Positions 48,196 through 57,559 are shown, numbered from the stretch's first letter. The stretch is 64,000 nt of DNA from Proteus hauseri ATCC 700826 (GCF_001654965.1 NZ_LXEV01000018.1:124001-188000); one strand, 5' to 3'. A program made the numbers and translations. Notes: generated from the letters alone by a model not told the origin.

Positions 48196-49563
48196 ATGGG
48201 TACTAGCGTATTTGATTCGGTTTTATTAAAGAATTTATGGTCTACAGAAGAAATGCGATCTATTTTCTCTGATAAAACAAGAATGCAAAATTGGCTCGAT
48301 TACGAAGCGGCGTTAGCGATAGAGCAAGCAAATTTGGGGTTGATCCCGAAAGATGCCGCAGAAGTTATTGCTGATACAGCAAAACTTGAAAAGCTCGATA
48401 TGGATTATGTACTAGAACAGGTTCGTCTTACTCGCCATCCATTAGTGCCAACCATTCGCGGATTAGAACACGCTTGTCCTGAACATTATGGGGAATATGT
48501 TCACTTTGGGCCAACGACACAAGATGTCATTGATACCGGGCTAGTGCTGCAACTTAAAGATGCACATCAAACTTTTTTACGTGATATCAAGATATTAGGT
48601 CGTTCACTATTATCACTAAGCGAAAAACATCGCAATACACCCATGGTAGGGCGCACTTTAGCGTTACAGGCACTGCCGATAACTTTTGGGCATAAAACAG
48701 CAATTTGGTTAACCGAACTTACTCGCCATTATCAACGCCTTAAAGAAGTTGAGCCTCGTTTATTTGTGGGAAGTGTTGTTGGTGCAGTGGGAACAAAAGC
48801 CTCTTTAAGTGATAAGGCAGATGAATTAGAAGCGCGAGTTTTAAAACGTTTAGGCTTAGGTGTGCCTGAAATTTCATGGCAGCCAGCGCGTGATAGATTT
48901 AGTGAATATGGCATGTTATTGGGCTTAATTAGCGGCACTCTAGGTAAAATTGCTAATGAAATATTACTATTAGCACATAATGAAATTGATGAGCTTTCTG
49001 AACCCTTTAGCAAGGGGCAAGTGGGATCTTCAACCATGCCACATAAGCGTAATCCAGCTATTGTTGAAAATGCCGCCTGTGTTAGTAATACCTTAAAAGC
49101 TAATTTATCTGTGTTAACCGATATGATGAAACACCAACATGAGCGTGATGGTGCCATTTGGAAAATGGAATGGAAAATAATGCCAGAAATGTGCTTAATG
49201 CTATCGGTTATCTTCGATAATATGAAAACGGTATTAGGTGGATTAAATGTTCATGTTGATAAAATGCGTTCAAATATGGATATTTTAGGTGGATTTATGC
49301 TGGCTGAGCGTGTGATGTTTGCTTTATCTGATAAAGCAGGTAAACAAACGGCTCATGAAATAGTGTATGAAGCTGCTATGTATGGGCAAGAAGAAGGAAT
49401 TACATTTGTCGAGGCCATCAATCGCGATACGCGTATTCGTGATCATATCACTCAAGAAGAACTTGATGCATTGTTAGATCCAACGACTTACGTTGGTAAT
49501 GCACCAGAGCAGGTGGGTCGTGTTATCGAACAAACTCAAGCTTCTGGTTGGTTAAATGATTAA
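48196..49563 (+). CDS. Fumarase/aspartase-superfamily lyase (adenylosuccinate lyase / carboxymuconate cycloisomerase type)
   Basis: A 455-residue, probably tetrameric, elimination enzyme. The superfamily signature GSSTMPHKRNP is at 277-287, with the catalytic Ser in the mobile loop; HFGPTTQDVIDT is at 103-114. In the third conserved region the usual GRTHxQ is replaced by GRTLALQ, so the His is missing, as in 3-carboxy-cis,cis-muconate cycloisomerases. True PurB is encoded elsewhere in enterobacteria, and this protein is the wrong type for it. An MmgE/PrpD gene follows. Such pairs split N- or S-succinyl compounds to fumarate (the EDDS and iminodisuccinate pathways are examples). GGGG precedes the ATG. 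Confidence 0.85.
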   Translation: MGTSVFDSVLLKNLWSTEEMRSIFSDKTRMQNWLDYEAALAIEQANLGLIPKDAAEVIADTAKLEKLDMDYVLEQVRLTRHPLVPTIRGLEHACPEHYGEYVHFGPTTQDVIDTGLVLQLKDAHQTFLRDIKILGRSLLSLSEKHRNTPMVGRTLALQALPITFGHKTAIWLTELTRHYQRLKEVEPRLFVGSVVGAVGTKASLSDKADELEARVLKRLGLGVPEISWQPARDRFSEYGMLLGLISGTLGKIANEILLLAHNEIDELSEPFSKGQVGSSTMPHKRNPAIVENAACVSNTLKANLSVLTDMMKHQHERDGAIWKMEWKIMPEMCLMLSVIFDNMKTVLGGLNVHVDKMRSNMDILGGFMLAERVMFALSDKAGKQTAHEIVYEAAMYGQEEGITFVEAINRDTRIRDHITQEELDALLDPTTYVGNAPEQVGRVIEQTQASGWLND

Positions 49564-49596
49564 GTGACTTTATAAAACTTACCCTTTTTATTATCT

Positions 49597-49624
49597 AAAA
49601 GCCGGTGAAACACTGGCTTTTTCT
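49597..49624 (+). terminator. Hairpin/terminator between the lyase and MmgE/PrpD genes
   Basis: AAAGCCGGTG and CACTGGCTTT form the stem around AAA, with a T run. It could reduce readthrough into the MmgE/PrpD gene. Confidence 0.75.
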
Positions 49625-49644
49625 TAATCGATTTCGAGGTGTTT

Positions 49645-51018
49645 ATGACATTGAGTCAGCATTTAAGCCAATTTATTACTACAACCACGTTTGCTGATTT
49701 ACCCGTTGAAGTTATTAGCCGAGCAAAAATTCATTTATTAGATACATTAGGCGTTGCACTTGCAGGAAGTACACAGCAAAGTGCACTTCAAGGGCGACAA
49801 GGTATCGCGTTTCTACCTGATAGCCAAGGTGATATTCCTATTTGGGGAAGCTCACTAACAGCAAGTACAACAGCCGCAGCTTTAGCGAATGGAATTGCTG
49901 CTCATGCACTAGATTTTGATGACACACATACGGATTCTATTACTCATGGTAGCGCCGTTTTAACACCAATAGCGTTTGCATTAGGAGAATCTATCGGGGC
50001 ATCATCAGAAGAGATTTTAACTGCATGGATTGTTGGTTGGGAAGTTGCGGCGCGAGTAGGCTTAGCCAGTCATAATGGGTTTCATCAACGAGGTTTTCAT
50101 GCCACGGCAATAGCTGGGATTTTTGGCGCGACAGCTTGTGCAGCTTCTTTACTAAAACTCACACCAGAACAAACAACCAATGCGTTGGGACTAACAGGAA
50201 GCCAAGCGAGTGGTGTGGCTGAATATTTAACTAATAGCTCATCTTCAAAGTGCTTTCATGCCGGGTGGGCTGCGCAATCAGGCATTATTGCTGCCTCATT
50301 GGCAAAAGGGGGAATGACAGGGCCTGAGACAATATTTGAAGGACGATATAGCCTCTATCATACTCATGGTATAGAAGCGCAAGCCCAGCCAAATCAAGTT
50401 GCTCAGGGATTAGGTGAGGTATGGGAGTTTTTAAACGTATCGATTAAACCTTATCCCGTGTGTCATTTTGCTCATGCAACTGTAGATTGTGGTCGTAAAT
50501 TATTAAAAAGAGGTATAAGTGCCGATGATATTAAGAGTGTGGAATGTGTTATTGATCCTATTGCTGCGGCATTGATTTGTGAGCCACCAGAAACAAAATG
50601 GGCACCAACAACGGCTTACGGTGCAAAATTTAGCTTACCTTGGTTGTTTGCCGCAGGATTTTTAGATGATGAACTGACTTTATTTTCATTATTACCTGAG
50701 AATTTACAGCGTAAAGATATTCAAATGTTAGCTAAGAAAGTGAGTTATCGTTATCCTGAAAAAGATGAAATTCCATTTCCTACTTATTTTCCAGGGCTTA
50801 TTTTTGTCACTTTACATAGCGGTGAACAGCTTAGTGAAAGGTTAGATATTCAATACGGCAACCCTAAAAATCCGATGATGGATGCTGATGTAGTAAAAAA
50901 ATTCTACGATAACACAGCGTTGGTGATAGAAAATCAACAAGTAACGCAGCTGGTTGAAAAAGTGTTGGTATTTGAAACAGTAGATATTTCAGAAATTACG
51001 CAATTACTGCGTAGATAA
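49645..51018 (+). CDS. MmgE/PrpD family protein
   Basis: A 457-residue enzyme of the family that includes 2-methylcitrate dehydratase, aconitate decarboxylase and iminodisuccinate epimerase. Hallmarks are the HLLDTLGVALAGS helix, GIAAHALDFDDTHTDSITHGSAVL and CFHAGWAAQSG. Family membership does not predict reaction; the neighbouring lyase makes an epimerase or dehydratase of a dicarboxylic adduct plausible. The ATG at 49645 is chosen because GAGG sits just before it and MTLSQHLSQFI is the usual start; a GTG lies two codons upstream. The gene lies between a hairpin and its own terminator. Confidence 0.88.
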   Translation: MTLSQHLSQFITTTTFADLPVEVISRAKIHLLDTLGVALAGSTQQSALQGRQGIAFLPDSQGDIPIWGSSLTASTTAAALANGIAAHALDFDDTHTDSITHGSAVLTPIAFALGESIGASSEEILTAWIVGWEVAARVGLASHNGFHQRGFHATAIAGIFGATACAASLLKLTPEQTTNALGLTGSQASGVAEYLTNSSSSKCFHAGWAAQSGIIAASLAKGGMTGPETIFEGRYSLYHTHGIEAQAQPNQVAQGLGEVWEFLNVSIKPYPVCHFAHATVDCGRKLLKRGISADDIKSVECVIDPIAAALICEPPETKWAPTTAYGAKFSLPWLFAAGFLDDELTLFSLLPENLQRKDIQMLAKKVSYRYPEKDEIPFPTYFPGLIFVTLHSGEQLSERLDIQYGNPKNPMMDADVVKKFYDNTALVIENQQVTQLVEKVLVFETVDISEITQLLRR

Positions 51019-51053
51019 GCACTTATCGAGCAAAGTTAAATAACTCTTTAGTG

Positions 51054-51086
51054 GGATTGGTTTGATTAACCAATCCTTTATTTTTT
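51054..51086 (+). terminator. Terminator of the MmgE/PrpD gene
   Basis: GGATTGG (51054-51060) and CCAATCC (51070-51076) form the stem, followed by a T-rich run; TGATTAA supplies part of the loop. Confidence 0.85.
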
Positions 51087-51123
51087 ATGTTTTTTAGTGA
51101 ATAACTTAATGAAAAATAAGTAT

Positions 51124-51549
51124 TTATTGTCTTGCGCACATAAACTCTGATGTACAAACAATGTTATCGCCAATACGTGCAACGCCTGAAAAACTAACAA
51201 TCGTTCGACGCTGTCGGCGAAATTGAATATCAAAATGCAGTTGATCACCTGCTTTTACCACATCATAAAAACGCGCATTTTTAATACTGGCAAAATAACA
51301 TTGCTGCCCTGTTGCCATAGGCGAAAGGTAATAATGAGCTAAGACGCCTGCTGCTTGAGCCATACTTTCAAGCAGCAATAACGGGGGGTAAAACTCACCA
51401 TAAACGACGGTGTCGTTAGTGGTGACGTTTTTAAGTGCAGTCAATTTTCCCTCAGCGAGTTCTAATGGTTCTGAAATTACGCTATCAATAAGTAAAAAGG
51501 GATAACGATGAGGTAAAATTTCCATTATTTCGTTCACTGAGATCGGCAT
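51124..51549 (-). CDS. FabZ-like hotdog-fold protein with altered active loop
   Basis: A 141-residue protein of the FabZ 3-hydroxyacyl-ACP dehydratase type. MEILPHRYPFLLID (catalytic His15 in the LPHRxPFL motif) and the ESMAQAAG helix with its Glu are kept. The intervening FabZ loop GHFPGxPxxPGVL is shortened here to GEFYPPLLL, losing the H-F-P-G turn that shapes the substrate tunnel. So it may be an inactive or re-specialised paralogue. It follows the DapA-like gene by 50 bp on the same strand. The true fabZ of enterobacteria lies in the lpx cluster. Confidence 0.75.
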   Translation of the reverse strand: MPISVNEIMEILPHRYPFLLIDSVISEPLELAEGKLTALKNVTTNDTVVYGEFYPPLLLLESMAQAAGVLAHYYLSPMATGQQCYFASIKNARFYDVVKAGDQLHFDIQFRRQRRTIVSFSGVARIGDNIVCTSEFMCARQ

Positions 51550-51599
51550 TCAACGCCTCCAATGGATGACTAAAGCACATAGCCGCTACAAAAGAGTCG

Positions 51600-52481
51600 T
51601 TATTCTAGACTCGTAATAATGTGACGTAAATCAGTTAAAGCTGATTCATTGAGTGGCTCTTGAGGCAAAATAGGATCGCCAACTTCAAATCCTTGGATAT
51701 TTAATGAGGCTTTAATACAAGATGCCAATGAGTATTTAGTAAAAGCTTCGTTGATTTGCCACATTTCTTTTTGTTTCGCCAGTGCAGTATCAAAATCGCC
51801 TTGAGTTGCTAATTGATAAAGCTCGACGCATTGTTTGGGTAAAACACAAGCAGGCCCAGCCATCCAACCTACGCCACCCAGTTTTAGTACTAGTAATGGA
51901 ATATGAGCTGATGCACTAAAGATTTTAACGCGATCACCAAAGGTGTTAATCATGGTTAATAATCGCCCGGTATTACTAGAGGCATCTTTAATATATTCAA
52001 TGTTAGGCACATAACTGAGTTCATTGAAGAGAGAAATAGGAAGAACATCGCCTAATAATCCCGGATTAGTATAAATAGTCATTGATTTTTCAGGGAATGC
52101 TTCTGCGATAGTACGAAAATAACCCGCTTGTGCACTTTCACTTAGTGGATACATTTTTTGTGAAATCAACACCATGCCATCGACACCCAGTTTGGCGTAT
52201 TGCTCAGCTTGATGACAGGCATCGGCAGTTGAAAACCCTGCGACACCTGCGATGACAGGAATACGGCCAGCGGTTTGATCTACGGTAATACGGACAATTT
52301 CATTACGCTGTGCTTGTGAAAGATAAGCATATTCGCCAGTACTACCTAGCGGGCTTAAGCCATGAACGCCACACTCAATAAGGTGCTCAATAAGGCGACG
52401 TAATGAAGCCTCTAGTACAATACCTTTATGTTGATCGATAGGAGAGACAAGATAAGGAAAAATACCATGAAAGTGAGTCAT
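51600..52481 (-). CDS. DapA/NanA-family class I aldolase
   Basis: A 293-residue TIM-barrel enzyme of the dihydrodipicolinate synthase/N-acetylneuraminate lyase family. Schiff-base Lys165 is in YIKDAS, Tyr137 in YTNPG, and the substrate carboxylate loop is GSTGEY (46-51). It probably forms or cleaves pyruvate adducts. The family is broad and the substrate cannot be told; housekeeping DapA is encoded elsewhere. Second gene of the minus-strand lysR, dapA-like, fabZ-like set, and adjacent to the lyase/MmgE genes. Confidence 0.85.
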   Translation of the reverse strand: MTHFHGIFPYLVSPIDQHKGIVLEASLRRLIEHLIECGVHGLSPLGSTGEYAYLSQAQRNEIVRITVDQTAGRIPVIAGVAGFSTADACHQAEQYAKLGVDGMVLISQKMYPLSESAQAGYFRTIAEAFPEKSMTIYTNPGLLGDVLPISLFNELSYVPNIEYIKDASSNTGRLLTMINTFGDRVKIFSASAHIPLLVLKLGGVGWMAGPACVLPKQCVELYQLATQGDFDTALAKQKEMWQINEAFTKYSLASCIKASLNIQGFEVGDPILPQEPLNESALTDLRHIITSLE

Positions 52482-52560
52482 AATCGGTGTCCTGTTTTAT
52501 ATTTTTAGCGTGTTATCTATCGCTGTTCTTGATCATTTTAATTGGATTGTTAGTTTTTGT

Positions 52561-53469
52561 TTAATCCTGTTGATGAGTAATATCAGCATGATTTATAACT
52601 TCATTTTGCTCATTTTTTAATGAATCAAACAATATTTGAGCAGCTTTAGCAGGGCTATTGGAATTAAGATAAAGATTATAATGAATAGCAGGAAGTGCAG
52701 GTAATCCCTCGTTCTCGCCCAAAATGCGTAAATCATCTCCTGAAAGTTCTATTGAGCGTGCCATAACGCCTAAACCGGCACGAACTGCTGCGCGAGCACC
52801 TGAAAGCGTGGTGGCAATATAAGCAATTCGCCAACGAATATCTTGCTGATCAAGATGATTAATCATCATGTCGCGATAAGTGCTTGGTTCATCAAGAACA
52901 ACTAACGGTAACGGTTCATCAAGATCAAATCGAAAGTGCTTTCCGCAATACCACAGTGAAGGTGATACGCGTAAAACAATTTTTGGATAGCCTACATGCT
53001 CTTCTGTAGAAATAACCAAATCAAGCTCGTTATTTTCTAACATCGACATAAGAAACGGGCTGCGTTTAACAATAATTTCCATAATAAGGCGAGGATAAGC
53101 GCCAGAAAATCGCGCTAATAGATCAGGTAAAATAGTGTTTGCGGTGTCGTCAGGCGAGCCTATTTTTAAAATGCCGTCTATTTCTTCATGCATTAGCGAA
53201 AGGCAGGCTTCATCATTAAGTCGTAAAATACGTCGCGCATAGTTGAGTAACTGCATACCTGCTTCTGTCAGTGTTTTATTGCGCCCTTGGCGAGCAAAGA
53301 GTTCTTTTCCTATAAGGGATTCAAGGCGTTGCATTTGCTGGCTAACGGCAGACTGGGTACGACAAACAGATTCAGCGGCAGCGGCAAATGTATTGCCATC
53401 AACGACAGCAACAAAAGTTCTGAGTAAATCGAGCTCTAAATTAAAAATAGGGCGCTTTGCAGAAGTCAT
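52561..53469 (-). CDS. LysR-family transcriptional regulator
   Basis: A 302-residue regulator. The N-terminal HTH (FNLELDLLRTFVAVVDGNTFAAAAESVCRTQSAVSQQMQRLESLIGKELFARQGR, given as the domain's extent, about 9-65) is classic LysR; the effector domain follows (ILKIGSPDDTANTILPDLLARF...). It precedes the DapA-like gene by 79 bp in the same orientation. It is the only regulator in the island and so the likely controller of the 45-53 kb genes, perhaps through the palindrome at 47965. Confidence 0.9.
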   Translation of the reverse strand: MTSAKRPIFNLELDLLRTFVAVVDGNTFAAAAESVCRTQSAVSQQMQRLESLIGKELFARQGRNKTLTEAGMQLLNYARRILRLNDEACLSLMHEEIDGILKIGSPDDTANTILPDLLARFSGAYPRLIMEIIVKRSPFLMSMLENNELDLVISTEEHVGYPKIVLRVSPSLWYCGKHFRFDLDEPLPLVVLDEPSTYRDMMINHLDQQDIRWRIAYIATTLSGARAAVRAGLGVMARSIELSGDDLRILGENEGLPALPAIHYNLYLNSNSPAKAAQILFDSLKNEQNEVINHADITHQQD

Positions 53470-53665
53470 TTTTATTATCTCTTCAAAAGGGTTGGTGTTG
53501 TGTGTTATGCAAATGAAATAATATTTTGTTAGAAAGCTATTTTAAGTATTACGTAAAGCGTTACTCATACTAAAAAGAGTTGAATTAATAATCTATAACT
53601 AAGCTCAATAATTTCGTAGTGTTACCCATTATTCGATGAAAAATAAGAGTAAACGAAGGTAACTA

Positions 53666-53680
53666 CTGATTTTTATACAG
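53666..53680. promoter_or_regulatory. Possible LexA box of dinG (imperfect)
   Basis: CTG-ATTTTTATA-CAG has a 9-base spacer rather than 10; the right half TATACAGTG matches the consensus well. It lies about 48 bp before the dinG ATG. E. coli dinG is SOS-induced and its own box is also imperfect. Confidence 0.45.
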
Positions 53681-53727
53681 TGTTATGAGACAATGACGCT
53701 CTTTTTTAACTCAGCAATAGAGTGGTT

Positions 53728-55839
53728 ATGTCCCTTTCCCAGTCCGTGAAAAATCAAATAAGTCAGTGGTATAAAGCCTTGCCAGATCATATTGACGGGT
53801 TTGTTCCTCGCGCGCCACAGCGACAAATGATTGCTGAGGTTGCTAAGACTTTTTCAGATGATGCTGGACGCCATTTGGTGATAGAAGCGCCAACAGGAGT
53901 AGGTAAAACCCTTTCTTATCTTATCCCGGGAATTGCGATTAGCCGAGACGAGAAAAAACCGCTGATTATTAGTACTGCCAATGTGGCATTACAAGATCAA
54001 ATCTATAGTAAAGATTTACCATTACTGAAAAAAATCATTCCTGATCTTACTTTTACTGGCGCATTTGGTCGTGGTCGCTATTTGTGTCCGCGTAATTTAG
54101 CGGCAATTTGTGCGACAGAAGGTGAGCAAATTGATTTAATGTTTCTGCTTGAAGATAAAGTAGATATTGCAACCAGCGCAGAACGCGATATTTGCCAAGA
54201 GTTAAAGCAAGATTTTACCCGTTTTGGTTGGGATGGTTTACGCGATCACCATAAACGAGCATTAACAGACAGCTTATGGCGCAAAATTAGTACTGATAAA
54301 ATGAACTGTTTAGGTCGTAATTGCCAATATTACCACCGCTGTCCATTTTTTATTGCTCGCCGTGAAATTGATGAAGTTGATGTTGTTATTACTAATCATT
54401 CATTAGTGATGGCGGCAATGGAGAGCGAATCGGTTTTACCTGATGCTAAAAACTTACTTTTGGTACTTGACGAAGGTCATCATATTCCTGATGTAGCAAG
54501 GGATGCACTTGAAGTAGAGGGTGAAATTACACTGTTATCGTTAAATAGCCAACTTGATAATATTACTCGACATGTGAGCCAATATTTAGCGCAGTTTGTT
54601 CCTGTAAAACCACCCAAATTGGCTGATCCCATTCGTTTTGATGCGCATATAGCAAAATTACGTGAAACTTATCAAGATGTTGATACCTTTACTCGCGCCT
54701 TACTACCTGAACGCAGTGAAAAAGATGAGTATATTTTTCCATTAGGGGAATTGCCAGAACAGCTATTATTAAGCTGTCAGTCACTCTTTAAACTTACTGA
54801 TGGCTTAAAAATATTAGGTGAAGCCATTCTGAGTGATTTAACAGAGCGTACGGCAAAAGAAGATGTGGTGCGTTTACATCGGGCTATTTTAACCACCAGC
54901 AGAATGGTGGGTTATTTAGAAAATATGTCAAAACTGTGGCGTTTAGCGACATTAGAACAAACATCAAAAGCACCTGTCTCAAAATGGCTTACGCGTCGTT
55001 ATGAGAAAAAACAATCTCATCTCTCTTTTCATTGTGCGGGTATTCGTGTTAGTGAGCAGCTTACTCAGCTGTTATGGCGCAATATCCCTCATATTGTTGT
55101 GACATCTGCGACTTTGCGTTCTTTAAATAGCTTTTCACGTATTCAAGAATTAACAGGATTAAGTGAACACTTTGATGATCGTTTTATTGCATTATCATCG
55201 CCATTTACGCATGAAAAACAGGGTAAATTAATTATTCCGCAAATGAATTATGAGCCAACTATTCATAATGAAGCCGAGCATTTAAAAGAGATGGCGTGTT
55301 ATTTTCGTCAACAAATGAAAGAAAATAACCATCGCGGACAATTAGTTCTGTTTAGTAGCCAACGTGCGATGGAAGGTTTTTTAGAGCAAGTAAAAGATTT
55401 ACGTTTATGTTTGCTGGTGCAAGGTGATCAACCCCGTTATCGATTAGTCGAAACCCACTGCAAACGTATTGATGCTGGTGATAATAGTGTTTTAATTGGT
55501 CTACAATCTTTTGCTGAAGGATTAGATTTGAAAGGTGATTATTTAACGCAGGTGCATATTCATAAAATTGCGTTTCCACCTGTCACTGATCCCGTTATCG
55601 TCACTGAGGGGGAATGGTTAAAATCGCTAAAACGTTATCCCTTTGAAGTGCAAAGTTTACCGAGTGCATCGTTTAATTTAATTCAGCAAGTAGGGCGATT
55701 AATTAGAAGTCACCATTGTCATGGCGAAATTGTTATTTATGATAAACGCTTATTAACTAAAAATTATGGTTCTCGTTTATTAACTGCTCTTCCTGTATTT
55801 CCGATTTATCAGCCAGAAATGCCTCAAGAGAATAAATAA
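53728..55839 (+). CDS. dinG: ATP-dependent DNA helicase DinG
   Basis: A 703-residue XPD-like 5'-3' helicase acting on R-loops and D-loops during replication-transcription conflict. Walker A is EAPTGVGKTLSY (about 48-59); four cysteines (RYLCPRN, MNCLGRNCQYYHRCPFF) form the [4Fe-4S] cluster; the DEGH box is in LVLDEGHHIPDVARDAL; late motifs QSFAEGLDLKGDYL and QQVGRLIRS are present. The ATG at 53728 aligns with E. coli DinG; a GTG two codons upstream is less likely. Monocistronic, ending in a terminator shared with dps. Confidence 0.95.
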   Translation: MSLSQSVKNQISQWYKALPDHIDGFVPRAPQRQMIAEVAKTFSDDAGRHLVIEAPTGVGKTLSYLIPGIAISRDEKKPLIISTANVALQDQIYSKDLPLLKKIIPDLTFTGAFGRGRYLCPRNLAAICATEGEQIDLMFLLEDKVDIATSAERDICQELKQDFTRFGWDGLRDHHKRALTDSLWRKISTDKMNCLGRNCQYYHRCPFFIARREIDEVDVVITNHSLVMAAMESESVLPDAKNLLLVLDEGHHIPDVARDALEVEGEITLLSLNSQLDNITRHVSQYLAQFVPVKPPKLADPIRFDAHIAKLRETYQDVDTFTRALLPERSEKDEYIFPLGELPEQLLLSCQSLFKLTDGLKILGEAILSDLTERTAKEDVVRLHRAILTTSRMVGYLENMSKLWRLATLEQTSKAPVSKWLTRRYEKKQSHLSFHCAGIRVSEQLTQLLWRNIPHIVVTSATLRSLNSFSRIQELTGLSEHFDDRFIALSSPFTHEKQGKLIIPQMNYEPTIHNEAEHLKEMACYFRQQMKENNHRGQLVLFSSQRAMEGFLEQVKDLRLCLLVQGDQPRYRLVETHCKRIDAGDNSVLIGLQSFAEGLDLKGDYLTQVHIHKIAFPPVTDPVIVTEGEWLKSLKRYPFEVQSLPSASFNLIQQVGRLIRSHHCHGEIVIYDKRLLTKNYGSRLLTALPVFPIYQPEMPQENK

Positions 55840-55867
55840 AAAGACTGCCTTTAATGACAGTCTTTTT
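55838..55867. terminator. Bidirectional terminator dinG / dps
   Basis: AAAAAGACTG (55838-55847) and CAGTCTTTTT (55858-55867) form a perfect 10-bp stem between converging genes. Confidence 0.9.
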
Positions 55868-55897
55868 AAGTAATAATAATGATTTTATTACAGTTTA

Positions 55898-56404
55898 TTA
55901 ATTTTCAATATTCGCTTCTAGGAACCATAAGAATTTATCAAGATCACGAGATGCGGCTGTAAACATATCTGCGGTGTCTTCATCTTCGGCTTCATCGATA
56001 GCTTTGCGAATATCGTTAGCCACTATCGCATAACGGTCTGCAAGTGCTTTTAAGTGCTCTTGTACATCATGAATATCTAATGGGTAGGCTTTTAGTGGTG
56101 TCTTTTTGCTAACAGTTTGCGCTGTACCAAGTACTACACCGCCTAATTGGACAATACGTTCTGCGAAAGTATCTGTGTGCTCATTAATGGTATCGCGGAA
56201 GCCATCAACCATTTCATGTACAGAAATAAAATTTCTGCCACGCATATTCCAGTGAGCTTGTTTTGTGATGAGAGACAAGTCGATAAACTGAGTCACCATC
56301 TGCTGAAGTAATTCGATAGTGTGCAGTTTAACACTGTCATCAAGATTATTACGGGTATAAAGCAGGGTTGAAGGTGTGGATTTGACTAATTTAGCAGTAC
56401 TCAT
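55898..56404 (-). CDS. dps: Dps, DNA-binding ferritin-like protein
   Basis: A 168-residue subunit of a dodecameric ferritin that binds DNA and oxidises iron with hydrogen peroxide during starvation and oxidative stress. The lysine-bearing N-terminal tail ([20 protein letters not shown]) is the DNA-binding part; ferroxidase residues lie in [25 protein letters not shown] (His, Asp) and [10 protein letters not shown] (Glu, Asp). The ending [14 protein letters not shown] matches E. coli. GGGAG lies just before its ATG. A 260-bp AT-rich upstream gap holds the promoter. Confidence 0.96.
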   Translation of the reverse strand: MSTAKLVKSTPSTLLYTRNNLDDSVKLHTIELLQQMVTQFIDLSLITKQAHWNMRGRNFISVHEMVDGFRDTINEHTDTFAERIVQLGGVVLGTAQTVSKKTPLKAYPLDIHDVQEHLKALADRYAIVANDIRKAIDEAEDEDTADMFTAASRDLDKFLWFLEANIEN

Positions 56405-56613
56405 AATCGTTCTCCCTAAATAATTAATAAATCAAAATCTTAATTTCTGGTAATTATGATAGTGAATTATTAATGGTTAGTCTTATCGCTTAATACTATT
56501 AAATTGATAGGTCATCTCTTGGCAAAATGTAAACTATCTAAATAGTCTATTTAGGGTAAGCCAAAGCTATTAAAATAGCAATAATAGCTCCGTAAAGTTA
56601 TTATTTAATAAGT

Positions 56614-56638
56614 AAAAGGGATCTTACGATCCCTTTTT
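56614..56638. terminator. Terminator downstream of rhtA
   Basis: AAAAGGGATC and GATCCCTTTT with a TTAC loop, flanked by A and T runs. Confidence 0.88.
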
Positions 56639-56668
56639 ATTTTATGATTAACAAAATAAGTTAATTAT

Positions 56669-57559
56669 CTATTTTACTTCTTCAATTTTTGTCTTACTTT
56701 TCATTGTGGTGGTTGAGCCAATAGAAGCAAGAACAATAAATGCAAGGGCAACCCACTGTATTAAAGTGAGGTGTTCATGAAGGAAGATAATACCAATAAA
56801 CGCGCCCATACAAGGCTCTAAACTCATCAGAGTACCAAAGGTTTTGGCGGGTAAACGAGTAAGCGCAATCATTTCTAGTGTATAAGGAAATGCGGTAGAT
56901 AAAATCGCAATAACCAATGCGATAGGTAAAATAGACCAACTAAACATAAGCTCAGGGCTACTTTGCATTAATCCAATAGGGAAGAAGATAAATGCAGCAA
57001 TTAAAGAACCAATAGAAACCGTTGCGGTACCGTAGCCTTTTCCTGCACGTTGTCCGAATACGATGTATAACGCCCAACCAACACCTGCACCTAAAGCATA
57101 AAGAATGCCAAGGGGATCAAGTCCATGAATATTATCCCCAATCGGTAATAATAATCCTAACCCTGCAATAACTAAGATAATCCAGACAAAGTCGATGGCT
57201 CTACGTGAAGAGAACATAGCAACTGCCAATGGCCCAGTAAATTCGAGAGCAACGGCAATGCCTAATGGAATAGTCTCTAATGCAAGATAGAACAAATAGT
57301 TCATTGCACCGAGAGATAAACCATATAAAAACAATGGCATTAATGATTCACGAGTAAATTTTATTCGCCACGGTTTAAAAATAAAAAAGAGTATTAAAGT
57401 CCCCAATAGCAGTCGTAATGCGGTAACGGCTGGGGCGCCAATAACAGGAAATAGGCTTTTTGCCAGAGAAGCACCGCTTTGTATTGAAAGCATAGAAAGA
57501 AGCAAAAGCAGTACAGGGTAAAACACCTGTAATTTAGCTGAGTATCTGGCTGACAACAT
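56669..57559 (-). CDS. rhtA: RhtA, threonine/homoserine exporter
   Basis: A 296-residue inner-membrane exporter of the EamA/DMT superfamily with ten hydrophobic helices; E. coli RhtA exports threonine, homoserine and several amino acid analogues. SIQSGASLAKSLFPVIGAPAVTALRLLLGT and ALEFTGPLAVAMFSSRRAIDFVW track E. coli RhtA. Two EamA repeats (about 15-140 and 150-285) are evident. Next to dps, as in E. coli. Confidence 0.93.
   Translation of the reverse strand: MLSARYSAKLQVFYPVLLLLLSMLSIQSGASLAKSLFPVIGAPAVTALRLLLGTLILFFIFKPWRIKFTRESLMPLFLYGLSLGAMNYLFYLALETIPLGIAVALEFTGPLAVAMFSSRRAIDFVWIILVIAGLGLLLPIGDNIHGLDPLGILYALGAGVGWALYIVFGQRAGKGYGTATVSIGSLIAAFIFFPIGLMQSSPELMFSWSILPIALVIAILSTAFPYTLEMIALTRLPAKTFGTLMSLEPCMGAFIGIIFLHEHLTLIQWVALAFIVLASIGSTTTMKSKTKIEEVK

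Noticed and set aside
48732-49157. A 141-codon minus-strand frame opposite the lyase gene
   Set aside because: Antisense shadow of a gene with clear family motifs on the other strand.
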